DNA of 22,091 bases, from positions 1 through 22,091 of the IMG/VR virus record IMGVR_UViG_3300023184_000567. The stretch is one strand, 5' to 3'. Positions 13,180 through 21,262 of the stretch are shown in pieces. This DNA comes from a virus. The notes below the pieces were generated by a model, which was not told where the DNA came from, did no database searches, and saw only the letters and a list, made by a program, of their open reading frames with translations. The position numbers were made by a program, and so were the translations under genes. The number at the start of each line of letters is the position of its first letter. Within the stretch, counting starts at the first letter, position 1.

Positions 13180-16121
13180 TGAGTAACGGCATCTACGATA
13201 TCTTAGGCAAGCTCAATGGATTACAACCAAAAGATAATCCTGTGAGCATGTCTGCTGAGCCTGTATACGAAAGCATAGATCCTCAAGATATCACTTCTGC
13301 TGTAGACAGCCTAGAAGAAAAATACCAAAACTTTTTAATTGAAGAAACTGCTAAAAAATCACAGGCTCAAAAAGATGCTGAGATATCCAGAGGTGAGCCA
13401 GAGATCGTTAAACTATTAAACAAATCAAGATTAGAACGACCTGCAGCGGCCAGCGACACAGAAGCACTGGCATATCAGATGGTTAAAGCAAATAAAGAAT
13501 TAGAAAAAGCAACAGCAGCCAATGACGAACAAGAAAAGAAAATAGCTGATCTACAGGCTAAGGTTAGTGCAGTACCAACAGCACCACCAACCGTCGAGCC
13601 AACGGTGCTAAAACCAACCCCATCAGCGATTCCTCCTGTGGCACCAACAACAGCTCCAGCACAAGCCCAAGCAGAACCAACTGTGGATAGATTACCAACA
13701 CTAGCGAGAGAACCAGCAACTGCTACAACTCCAGCACAAAAATCTGCAGATGTTGTTAACTTTCCAAAAACTGCAGCGCAAACCGGAACGACATACAAAC
13801 CTGCGGGAAATAAAAAGCAATCAGTTGGTGGTAAAGTTGCTCCAAGCGATGTTGCTATTCCTGGTGAAACTATCCCAGATGAAGTCGCACAAGCAAGAGC
13901 TGCAAGAGCTGCTAAATTAAAACCAGCAGATGTTGGTGGGTTTGCACCTATTGGGCAAGCAGTTGGACAACAATTTGATACAAAACAAGAGAATAAACTT
14001 ATGAAAGATATGTTAAAAGAAAGTATAGAAATGCTAAGAGAATATAAAGAAGGCTCTCCAGAGTTGGGTATCTATAACTACAATGACATGCTGAAAAAAT
14101 TCCAATCAGGTCAACAAAGAGTTACATTAAATTTTGGTACTAGTAAACCACCACTTACACTTTATGATTATCAAGCGTATGGATTGCTAGCAGTTCTAGG
14201 CAGTGATCAGGATCAAGAACGTAAAGTACAAAACATTGAAACTACGATGTCTAACTATGATGCTGTAGTTCAACTGTTGATGACTCCACGAGTAAAAAAA
14301 TACATTAGTTTATTCCCAGAATTTGCCTCAAAGAGTCCAGTGTTTAAAGCACGTGCCAGCATTGAAAAAGGGAGTAAGTTTAAGTTAAGTGCGCCAGATC
14401 CAAAAAAAGGATTCCAAGATCCAAACTATAATCCTAAAACAGATCCAAATTCACCAGAATATGATCCAAAATATCCTGTACACCCCTATCAACAAGGTGA
14501 TACACAATTAGAAGAAAACTCAGGAAACGATACCATGCAAGAAAATGTCAAAACTAACAGCATCTTAGAAGGTGTTCGCCAAGTTGAAATTAAGAAACTA
14601 CGTGAAGCTGCTAAGCCAGACTTTTTAGATCTAGACAAAGACGGTGACACTGATGAGCCAATGAAGTCTGCGGCCAAAGATGCTAAAAAACATGAACCGG
14701 CTGATATAGACAAAGATGCAGTTGCTAAACGTAAACGCTTACAGGCACTTAAAGACAAGCAAGAAGATGAACGTGCTGAGAAAGGTGATTATGATGATGA
14801 GAAATCATCTAAACGTGTTGTCAAAGGTCGTGCCTACGGTGGTGCCGCTCAGAAAGATGACGAAGATAAAGATGACTTAGAAGAAGTAGCACCTCCAGGT
14901 GCTAAAGCTGAACGTATGGTTAAACATGTTAAGAAAGGTTATGCTAAAGATGGTAAACTATCTAAACGTGAAAAAGGTATCGCTTACGCGACAGCATGGA
15001 AAGCACATAACAAAGGCCAAGTAGAAGAAGGCACAAATTTTGGAGACACTATTAAAAACAGTGAAGGTAAAATGACTAAAGTAAAAGTTACAGAAGGTAA
15101 AGATGCGATACGCAATCACCCAATCTATACAACAAAAGAAGCATGGGATCACTATTCTCAAGAACTAGCAGAACAAGAAGCCATGGACCAAGAAGTGATG
15201 GAAGCTCCAATGGTTGATGTCCAACAAGAGCTAGATGAGATCGCAAAACTTGCAGGCCTTCCACCTAAGATGGAAAGCAAATGTTCAAGTTGTGGTTGTG
15301 CAGATTGCAAATGTACAACATTAGAAGAAGCTGCGACACGCAAAGACTTCCGCCAAGCTGCTGATACGATTAAAGATATTGAAGATTTAGAAAAACGTAA
15401 AGAACATGCACATCATTATGCTGATTTCTTTAAAGAACAAAATCCACGTTTCAAACGCGAAATGTTCTTAGCCGCATGCGGTTTAGAAGAATGTGATTAT
15501 AATATGAGCGCACAACCAGCAACAATCATAGTTGGTGAAACAAATGGATGTCCAGTATGTAACGAAGATCCATGTATGTGTGATCGCGAACGTGAAATGG
15601 GTGAAGGTAATGAGTTTACTAAAGCACGTTTAGATGCTATCGCACAAGGTGCTGATACATTCACAGTTGGTGGTAAAACATACAATGTAAGTGGTGATAC
15701 CAGTGATGAAAAAACACAAGTTGAATCAATGAATGAAGACATTAATGTTAATATTACTGCTAACGGTGAGCAAGATGCACTAAATCTACTACGTAAATTA
15801 TCAGGTATGGCAGAAGTCCCACACGTAACAGGCGTTGCGATTCCAATGGGTGAAGAACAATCGACATGTGAAGCATGTGGCATGATGCCATGTGGTTGTG
15901 AAGAATCTGTAGAAGAAGAACGTGATATTGAACTAGCTAATACTCCACATGAAAAAACAGCACCAATCAATGCAGTTACAACAGATGCAGGCGGTGGCTT
16001 AGGTGGTGTTAAGAAACAGTACCCATTGGCCGCTAACCGTGGTGCTAATCCATTAGAAGAGCAAGTTGAAGAAAGTCTTTGGTCCGCATATGAAACGATG
16101 ATCAATGACGTTAAGGCATAA
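13179..16121 (+). CDS. Large mosaic acidic protein, candidate prohead scaffold/core or internal protein (980 aa)
   Basis: Ordered modules: ILGKLNGLQPK (8-18); a coiled coil (about 93-127); a Pro/Ala/Thr-rich linker (about 130-200); a helical domain (about 270-410); an EF-hand-like loop DLDKDGDTDEP (484-494); a Lys-rich helix pair AERMVKHVKKGYAKDGKLSK...AYATAWKAHNK (about 576-611); IAKLAGLPPK (688-697); three CxxCxxxxCxC knuckles (702, 791, 897); TRKDFRQAADTIKDIEDLE...NPRF...AC (about 720-770); FTVGGKTYNV; LLRKLSGM (870-877). Many of these modules recur, in my recollection, in unrelated combinations in aquatic phage structural proteins. ILE-G (462-465) and LEE-A (715-718) fit the T4 prohead protease preference (L/I-x-E). 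No enzyme motif is visible. Position between gp16 and gp17 favours a head-assembly role (inference). Confidence 0.75.
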   Translation: MSNGIYDILGKLNGLQPKDNPVSMSAEPVYESIDPQDITSAVDSLEEKYQNFLIEETAKKSQAQKDAEISRGEPEIVKLLNKSRLERPAAASDTEALAYQMVKANKELEKATAANDEQEKKIADLQAKVSAVPTAPPTVEPTVLKPTPSAIPPVAPTTAPAQAQAEPTVDRLPTLAREPATATTPAQKSADVVNFPKTAAQTGTTYKPAGNKKQSVGGKVAPSDVAIPGETIPDEVAQARAARAAKLKPADVGGFAPIGQAVGQQFDTKQENKLMKDMLKESIEMLREYKEGSPELGIYNYNDMLKKFQSGQQRVTLNFGTSKPPLTLYDYQAYGLLAVLGSDQDQERKVQNIETTMSNYDAVVQLLMTPRVKKYISLFPEFASKSPVFKARASIEKGSKFKLSAPDPKKGFQDPNYNPKTDPNSPEYDPKYPVHPYQQGDTQLEENSGNDTMQENVKTNSILEGVRQVEIKKLREAAKPDFLDLDKDGDTDEPMKSAAKDAKKHEPADIDKDAVAKRKRLQALKDKQEDERAEKGDYDDEKSSKRVVKGRAYGGAAQKDDEDKDDLEEVAPPGAKAERMVKHVKKGYAKDGKLSKREKGIAYATAWKAHNKGQVEEGTNFGDTIKNSEGKMTKVKVTEGKDAIRNHPIYTTKEAWDHYSQELAEQEAMDQEVMEAPMVDVQQELDEIAKLAGLPPKMESKCSSCGCADCKCTTLEEAATRKDFRQAADTIKDIEDLEKRKEHAHHYADFFKEQNPRFKREMFLAACGLEECDYNMSAQPATIIVGETNGCPVCNEDPCMCDREREMGEGNEFTKARLDAIAQGADTFTVGGKTYNVSGDTSDEKTQVESMNEDINVNITANGEQDALNLLRKLSGMAEVPHVTGVAIPMGEEQSTCEACGMMPCGCEESVEEERDIELANTPHEKTAPINAVTTDAGGGLGGVKKQYPLAANRGANPLEEQVEESLWSAYETMINDVKA
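15282..15899 (+). repeat. Three zinc-knuckle-like CxxCxxxxCxC coding repeats
   Basis: CSSCGCADCKC (residues 702-712), CPVCNEDPCMC (791-801) and CEACGMMPCGC (897-907) of the 980-aa protein share exact C-x2-C-x4-C-x-C spacing, while the residues between are different. Each is followed by an acidic stretch. Four thiolates per unit is enough for one metal ion. Confidence 0.75.
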
Positions 16122-16122
16122 T

Positions 16123-16455
16123 ATGAAAGAGCTACGTGAATTTGTTGAAATGATGGATGCCATCGAAGCAGGACAGCCTATCCAAGAAGAAGCTGTTGAC
16201 CTAGCTCAGATCAGTGACATGTTGGATCAACTTGAAGAACATCTCAATCAGGCGGCGGGCATTGCCAACGATCTAGCACGAGTAGGTCGTGACGTTCCGG
16301 GCCCATTTGCAGGACAGATCCGGAGTTACCTAGCACCACACTTAGAAAGTTTCTTAGATGATCGCCGCCAACCAGGTAGCATTCCTAGCCTACGCGGTAT
16401 GTTGATTGACAGCAGTGAAGACGACCAAGACGACGATAGTTATGAAAATCAATGA
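16123..16455 (+). CDS. Small acidic helical protein, CTS-like N-terminus, unknown function
   Basis: 110 aa from the ATG at 16123, 1 nt after the stop of the 980-aa gene, with AAGG at 16113-16116 as Shine-Dalgarno. An in-frame ATG at 16105 lies inside the upstream gene and is less likely. The protein starts MKELREFVEMM, similar to the T4 capsid-targeting peptide, and has a PIQE-E site (19-23) fitting the prohead protease preference. The rest is helical (DMLDQLEEHLNQAAGIANDL), then GPFAGQIRSYLAPHLESFLD, ending very acidic (SSEDDQDDDSYENQ). No known family recognised. Confidence 0.72.
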   Translation: MKELREFVEMMDAIEAGQPIQEEAVDLAQISDMLDQLEEHLNQAAGIANDLARVGRDVPGPFAGQIRSYLAPHLESFLDDRRQPGSIPSLRGMLIDSSEDDQDDDSYENQ

Positions 16456-16828
16456 AATAGTTACAGAAAGCACACGAGGTAAAAAACCTCACAGTGCTCG
16501 CAACGCAGATGTAGGTGAATGGTTATTCCGTGACGAAGGTATAGATCGTGGTTATAACTTAAACCGTGTTATGATGGCCTCAGCCATGCATGATGGTAAA
16601 ACTACCAATGCTGTTGACATGCCTGACGCTAGTTGGGTTGAAAAACACAATGTAGCCATTCCTTATACCGAAGAAGAACACCGTATGATGCAGGGTGCGT
16701 TTAAAACAGTCGGAGCCAATTATCAGCATACAGGTAAAGTTCACAAGAGCGTAGAAAATGATGATGTGCATAAACACAGCGCAGTGCCACACAATGCTGG
16801 TGCACGTCGTAATAAACCAAAAAATTAA
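16442..16828 (+). CDS. Unknown protein with CTS-like N-terminus (128 aa)
   Basis: The start at 16442 (MKINEIVTESTRGKKPHSAR) overlaps the end of the preceding gene by 14 nt. The upstream ATG at 16406 would extend it into a low-complexity Thr-rich stretch read out of frame from the previous gene and is rejected. The first nine residues, MKINEIVTE, are followed by Ser, similar to a T4 internal-protein leader cut after Glu. The conserved-looking core is VGEWLFRDEGIDRGYNLNRV and the PYTEEEHRMMQGAFKTVGAN segment. The C-terminus is His/Lys/Arg-rich. I recall similar proteins in uncultured aquatic phages, without function. Basic charge would suit DNA binding inside the head (inference). Confidence 0.72.
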   Translation: MKINEIVTESTRGKKPHSARNADVGEWLFRDEGIDRGYNLNRVMMASAMHDGKTTNAVDMPDASWVEKHNVAIPYTEEEHRMMQGAFKTVGANYQHTGKVHKSVENDDVHKHSAVPHNAGARRNKPKN

Positions 16829-17137
16829 ATGACAAAACAATACTCAATCCGCACACAAGACTATACTACTTCTCATATTGAAGAAGCTGTATTAGATGAT
16901 GCTGATCCAATACATGAAATCAAAGCTCTGGCAGGACTTAGTAGCATTGGTAATCTAGGCAAGTTACAAGAATACAAAGGCCTAGAAAGTGAAATGTCTA
17001 ATCAAGGTAGCAATCCCAGCATTACTGCTATGGAAAAAATCAAGCATCAAAAAGAGCATGATATCAAACCAGGTACACCAGAGTGGTTCCGTCTTTGGTT
17101 CAGCCTACCATACCTGACAGGCGAAAAACCCTGGTAA
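16829..17137 (+). CDS. Small protein immediately upstream of gp17, unknown function
   Basis: 102 aa; the ATG directly follows the TAA of the previous gene and lacks a Shine-Dalgarno, so translation is probably coupled. It has an HIEE-A site (16-20) compatible with prohead protease cleavage near the N-terminus, an EIKALAGLSS motif (30-39) like those in the 980- and 811-aa proteins, and a distinctive aromatic end, GTPEWFRLWFSLPYLTGEKP. The position just before gp17 could suggest a terminase partner, but gp16 is identified elsewhere and this protein lacks its coiled helices. Confidence 0.72.
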   Translation: MTKQYSIRTQDYTTSHIEEAVLDDADPIHEIKALAGLSSIGNLGKLQEYKGLESEMSNQGSNPSITAMEKIKHQKEHDIKPGTPEWFRLWFSLPYLTGEKPW

Positions 17138-17160
17138 TTGTAATACCTCTTTAAACTCAA

Positions 17161-17173
17161 GATAAGTAACTGT
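17161..17173 (+). promoter_or_regulatory. Late-promoter-like element giving a candidate leaderless gp17 mRNA
   Basis: GATAAGTAACTGT then ATG at 17174. TAAGTAA (17163-17169) differs from TAAATAA at one position and stands exactly four bases before the ATG, the same spacing as at gp16 and at 18756. No Shine-Dalgarno is visible. Confidence 0.45.
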
Positions 17174-18742
17174 ATGGCTACAGCAAAAGGTACAGACTCA
17201 GTTCTAGTAAAAAAACCTCATCAACAAGAGAGTTTTACTGAACATCAACTGAAAGAATTCGCCAAGTGCGCAGATCCTGTCGCCGGTCCTGAATACTTTA
17301 TGAGTAACTATTTCTATATACAGCATCCTACACAAGGACGTATGTTATATAAACCATTTGAGTATCAAAAACGATTAATACATTCATACCATGCTTACCG
17401 ATTCAGCATCTCACTGATGCCTCGACAAACAGGTAAATCAACATCAGCTGCCGGATACTTACTCTGGTATGCCATGTTCGTGCCTGACAGCACTATCCTG
17501 ATTGCCGCACACAAATACACAGGCTCACAAGAAATCATGCAACGTATACGTTACGCTTATGAAAGCGTGCCAGACTTTATACGTGCTGGTGCTGTGAGTT
17601 ACAACAAAGGTAGCATTGACTTTGACAATGGTAGTCGCATAGTGAGTGCTACTACAACAGAAAACACTGGTCGAGGTATGAGTATTTCGTTACTATACGC
17701 AGATGAGTTTGCCTTCGTGCGCCCTACCATAGGACGAGAATTTTGGACTTCAATCAGCCCAACCTTGGCCACTGGTGGTAAATGTATTATTACTAGTACA
17801 CCCAACAGCGATGAAGATCAGTTTGCTACCCTATGGAAAGGTGCTAACAAACAGTTTGATGAATTTGGTAATCCTACAGAACTAGGCGTTAACGGATTTA
17901 AGGCTTTTAGAAGCTATTGGAATGAACATCCAGACCGTGATGAAGCATGGGCAGTACAAACTCGTAGTCAACTAGGTGATGAACGTTTCCGCCGTGAGAT
18001 GGATTGTGAATTTATTATCTGGGATGAGACACTGATCAATCCTAGTTATCTGATAGAACTGCAAGGTATAGAACCGCTCGAACGACAAGGACAAGTACGT
18101 TGGTATAAACGCCCCGATCCTAAGATGACTTATCTAGTAGCATTAGATCCTAGCCTGGGCACAGGTGGTGATCCTAGCGCCATACAGGTATTTGAATTAC
18201 CTACATTTATTCAAGTAGCAGAGTGGCAAAATAATCGCACACCTGTACAGCAACAGATAGGTATCCTTAGTGAAATCACCAAATATCTAGCAGAAACCGT
18301 ACCCGTAAACAGCATCTATTACAGTTTAGAAAATAACACGCTAGGTGAAGCGGCACTGATCAGCGTAGCAGAGATAGGTGAAGAAAATATCCGAGGAACA
18401 TTCCTAAGTGAGCCAGCCAGGATGGGCACTAGTCGTAGATATCGAAAAGGATTTAATACCTCAAATAAACCTAAAATAACCGCCTGTGCAAAACTTAAGA
18501 GTTTAATAGAAAGCAAGCGCATGACTATCTATAGTCGCCCATTGATCAGCGAACTAAAAACCTTTGTAGCCAGTGGATCTGGTTTTGCGGCTAAACCAGG
18601 TGAAACAGACGATTTAGTTATGAGTTTGGTATTAATAATACGTATGGCACAGCTACTACAAAGCTATGATGCTAGTCTAGACACCGCTATGAAAGATGGC
18701 TTAGATGATTTCATTGAGCCAATGCCATTTATAATTCTTTAA
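17174..18742 (+). CDS. 17: Terminase large subunit gp17 (packaging ATPase/nuclease)
   Basis: 522 aa, shorter than T4 gp17 (610) but complete in both domains. It pumps DNA into the prohead and cuts the concatemer. ATPase: Walker A PRQTGKST (Lys88) and Walker B LLYADEFAF (Asp177, Glu178), followed by ITSTPNSDEDQF (coupling motif region). RNase H-like nuclease: LVALDPSLGTGGDPSA (Asp325), YYSLENN (Glu386) and GETDDLVMSL (Asp479/Asp480). The N-terminal region HQLKEFAKCADPVAGPEYF resembles other T4-like gp17 proteins. The gene lies 36 nt after the 102-aa gene with its own promoter-like element. It is separated from gp16 by five genes. Confidence 0.96.
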   Translation: MATAKGTDSVLVKKPHQQESFTEHQLKEFAKCADPVAGPEYFMSNYFYIQHPTQGRMLYKPFEYQKRLIHSYHAYRFSISLMPRQTGKSTSAAGYLLWYAMFVPDSTILIAAHKYTGSQEIMQRIRYAYESVPDFIRAGAVSYNKGSIDFDNGSRIVSATTTENTGRGMSISLLYADEFAFVRPTIGREFWTSISPTLATGGKCIITSTPNSDEDQFATLWKGANKQFDEFGNPTELGVNGFKAFRSYWNEHPDRDEAWAVQTRSQLGDERFRREMDCEFIIWDETLINPSYLIELQGIEPLERQGQVRWYKRPDPKMTYLVALDPSLGTGGDPSAIQVFELPTFIQVAEWQNNRTPVQQQIGILSEITKYLAETVPVNSIYYSLENNTLGEAALISVAEIGEENIRGTFLSEPARMGTSRRYRKGFNTSNKPKITACAKLKSLIESKRMTIYSRPLISELKTFVASGSGFAAKPGETDDLVMSLVLIIRMAQLLQSYDASLDTAMKDGLDDFIEPMPFIIL

Positions 18743-18755
18743 GATAAATACTTAC
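18743..18755 (+). promoter_or_regulatory. T4-like late promoter giving a candidate leaderless mRNA for the 811-aa gene
   Basis: GATAAATACTTAC with TAAATAC at 18745-18751, then four bases, then ATG at 18756. The predicted +1 is the A of the ATG. No Shine-Dalgarno is present. Confidence 0.65.
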
Positions 18756-21191
18756 ATGAGAGAAATTGACAAAATCGCAGAAGGTCTATTTGAAAAAATC
18801 CGTGATAGATTTGAGGATGTTAGCCTAGGCAACGATAACGCCAAAGCCACTACAGATCCGCAAAAAGCACGTTTTTTCAACTTTGACTATGTTGTAGATG
18901 ATGCAAACCATGGTAATATTACCATGAGTTTGATTGATGAAATCAGCTTAAAAGTCTACTTTAGCAAAAACATCAGCAGTGATCTAGATGACGAACAGAA
19001 AAAAGAATGGTATAGCTTCCTACGTGAACTACGTGAATTTGCCCGTAGAAACCTATTGAGTTTTGAGCCGCGTGACATAACACGTAGCACACTAAAACAT
19101 CGTGACATCCAACAACAAAGTAAAGCTGACAGTACCTACGATGCAGATGAAGTAGTTGCTGAAAGCCGTATGTATGGTACATTAAATCGTAGCTATGAAA
19201 GTTTTGGTCCTGTGCGTATTAAGCTACAGCATACTAAACCAATCATGGATGAAGCGCATGGTGCACGTAGTCGTAATATTGCCGCAGTGTTTGTAGAAAA
19301 TGATCAAGGTGAAAGATTTAAATTACCATTTGAAAACTTAACTGGTGCACGTGCCATGGCACGCCATGTGTCAGCTGGTGGGGTTCCTACAGATGAACTA
19401 GGTCGCCACATCACTGAGATGGTAAATGAAATGACTACACTACGTCCGTTTGTCAGAGGTATGGCTCGTCGTACATTTGAAGACGCTGTTACTAAAGAAA
19501 TGGTAGAATCAGCATTTGGCTATCATGCTTTATTAAAAAATACCTTGAAGAAACTCAAAGGTAAACGCGGTTATACAGAATTTAAAGAAAGCTTCAAACC
19601 GGCATTGGTCGAAGATGATGCAAACGTAGCAGAACTCAAAGAGTTGTTTGTTAAGAAAATACTTGACGAACGAATTGAACAAGCACTACCACTAGTACAT
19701 AAGGCATATAACATCATGAAAGAGAATAATAATCCATACGCACAACAATTTGAAAATTGGGCTGACAAATTATCTGAAGGTAGCTGGGCACTTCCCGATA
19801 CTGATGATGATGTTGAGCAATTAATTGATTGGATGAGTGAAGAACACCCAGTGGGTGTTGACGCACAAGACGCTACAAACTCATTATACAACATCATTGG
19901 TGATGATAACTTGTTTGATCGTTTACAAGAATTAGCAGATATTGATCCTACAGCAGATGCACGTGATGTAGTTACAAGTTGGTTATACGATAACTTGCCA
20001 CAGGTTTACCAACGTATTGAAAGTGAAATGGGTGATCCGGATACGCCGGCAGAACCATCAGAAGACAATCAAGAAGTAGATGAATCATATACTCCTCCTC
20101 CAGTGATGATCAATGGTAAACAAGTTGATATAGGCAGTATTGAATTAGACGGTGTTGAGTCATGGGACCGCCCAGACTATGCTGATGCTTATGCCAGCGC
20201 CGCAACTTTTACAGATGGCACACCATTATCAGATGATGAATTAGATACATTAAGTAATCAGCATGGTGACATTATTAATATGAAAGCGCATGATATGTTA
20301 GAAGGCAACGAATATGGCGAAGCTATTCCGGGTGGCACAGAGAACATGCTAGCAACAACAAATGAAGATGATGACAAAGATGAATTAAGTGATATCGAAT
20401 CGATACAATCAGCAATTATCCGTAGAATCTTAAACAGTATTAATGATCATAGCGAGTTACTTAAGAAAGCAGGCCCAGAAGGTATCATGAATGCTTCACT
20501 TGATGTAGCATCATTCCACGCACCAATGGAAGAAATAGGTTCAAGCGATATCAGCATCATGGTCCGTGAAGTATACCGTGAAGTGGGCGTAGACTATCCA
20601 GAAGACGAGGTAGCAGAAGCCAAAGATAAAGTAACATACGATCCTAAGACAGGCAAACTGTCAGGTTGGGAACACGAAGGTGATTGGAAAAAACAAACTA
20701 AGAAGAAAGACCCTGTTGGTAAAGTACATCACATGAGTGACGTTGCCCGCAGACGAACAGAAAAGATGGCTAAAGATGAGACACTAGAAGAAGCATTTGA
20801 AAGATTAGTAAATGAAGGAGCAATCAACGTAGGCGATGTGATCAGAGATAAAACTCAACCAACTATCCAAGGTAAAGTAGTAGGCGATATGGATGAAAAC
20901 TATATTATACAAGTTGAAGATGATCAATACCATATTAAAAAATTAAATGCAGAAAAGGTGGCCAAAGAAGCGATTGAAATGCCAGATAATCCAGATTATA
21001 GTGGATATGACAAACCAACATTCCAACGTAAAGGTATTACACCAGGACAACCAAACAAAACATTACCAGGTATGGCTGATAAGAAAAAACCAGGATGGAC
21101 GGGATATAATACAGATGAACCTGCATACAAAAGACAAGCAGATTATAATCAAGAAAGAGAACAAATGAAGAAACTAGCAGGCTTAAAATAA
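18756..21191 (+). CDS. Large conserved phage protein, candidate internal/core head protein (811 aa)
   Basis: Starts MREIDKIAEGLFEKIRDRF; IAE-G (7-10) is an exact L/I-x-E site and the leader resembles the T4 capsid-targeting peptide. Modules: an N-terminal alpha/beta domain (1-125); ARSRNIAAVFVENDQGERFK then LTGARAMARHVSAGG (about 170-210), a pattern I recall from aquatic T4-like phages; helical regions (about 270-420); INGKQVDIGSIELDGVESWD...DGTPLSDDELD (about 450-510), a small recurring phage domain; LEE-A (677-680); an SH3-like strand set GDVIRDKTQPTIQGKV; and a C-terminal MKKLAGLK (804-811). No catalytic motif was found. It directly follows gp17, has its own late promoter and ends at a terminator. 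A virion or prohead-associated role is the best inference. Confidence 0.75.
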   Translation: MREIDKIAEGLFEKIRDRFEDVSLGNDNAKATTDPQKARFFNFDYVVDDANHGNITMSLIDEISLKVYFSKNISSDLDDEQKKEWYSFLRELREFARRNLLSFEPRDITRSTLKHRDIQQQSKADSTYDADEVVAESRMYGTLNRSYESFGPVRIKLQHTKPIMDEAHGARSRNIAAVFVENDQGERFKLPFENLTGARAMARHVSAGGVPTDELGRHITEMVNEMTTLRPFVRGMARRTFEDAVTKEMVESAFGYHALLKNTLKKLKGKRGYTEFKESFKPALVEDDANVAELKELFVKKILDERIEQALPLVHKAYNIMKENNNPYAQQFENWADKLSEGSWALPDTDDDVEQLIDWMSEEHPVGVDAQDATNSLYNIIGDDNLFDRLQELADIDPTADARDVVTSWLYDNLPQVYQRIESEMGDPDTPAEPSEDNQEVDESYTPPPVMINGKQVDIGSIELDGVESWDRPDYADAYASAATFTDGTPLSDDELDTLSNQHGDIINMKAHDMLEGNEYGEAIPGGTENMLATTNEDDDKDELSDIESIQSAIIRRILNSINDHSELLKKAGPEGIMNASLDVASFHAPMEEIGSSDISIMVREVYREVGVDYPEDEVAEAKDKVTYDPKTGKLSGWEHEGDWKKQTKKKDPVGKVHHMSDVARRRTEKMAKDETLEEAFERLVNEGAINVGDVIRDKTQPTIQGKVVGDMDENYIIQVEDDQYHIKKLNAEKVAKEAIEMPDNPDYSGYDKPTFQRKGITPGQPNKTLPGMADKKKPGWTGYNTDEPAYKRQADYNQEREQMKKLAGLK

Positions 21192-21210
21192 TATAATATA
21201 AGAGTAATAT

Positions 21211-21240
21211 CAAAAGGGCTTAACGGCCCTTTTGTTTTGG
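21211..21240 (+). terminator. Rho-independent terminator after the 811-aa gene
   Basis: CAAAAGGGC (21211-21219), loop TTAACG, GCCCTTTTG (21226-21234), then TTTT: a perfect 9-bp stem, 19 nt after the stop codon. It separates the late block from gp32. Confidence 0.85.
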
Positions 21241-21262
21241 CTAAAATATCTGAAAATATCTC

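Noticed and set aside
15497-16105. 202-codon minus-strand open frame inside the 980-aa gene
   Set aside because: Antisense to a region with exact cysteine-knuckle repeats; composition is Ser/Pro/Cys-rich as expected for a shadow; no ribosome-binding site.
16105-16122. Earlier ATG for the 110-aa gene
   Set aside because: It lies inside the preceding coding region without a ribosome-binding site; the ATG at 16123 has AAGG at suitable distance and a CTS-like start.
16406-16441. Earlier ATG for the 128-aa gene
   Set aside because: The extension is a Thr-rich out-of-frame reading of the acidic codons of the previous gene; MKINEIVTE at 16442 is a typical phage start.
16476-16490. GAGGT-AAAAA-ACCTC hairpin near the start of the 128-aa gene
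   Set aside because: Only 5 bp, entirely within coding sequence, no T-run; probably incidental.
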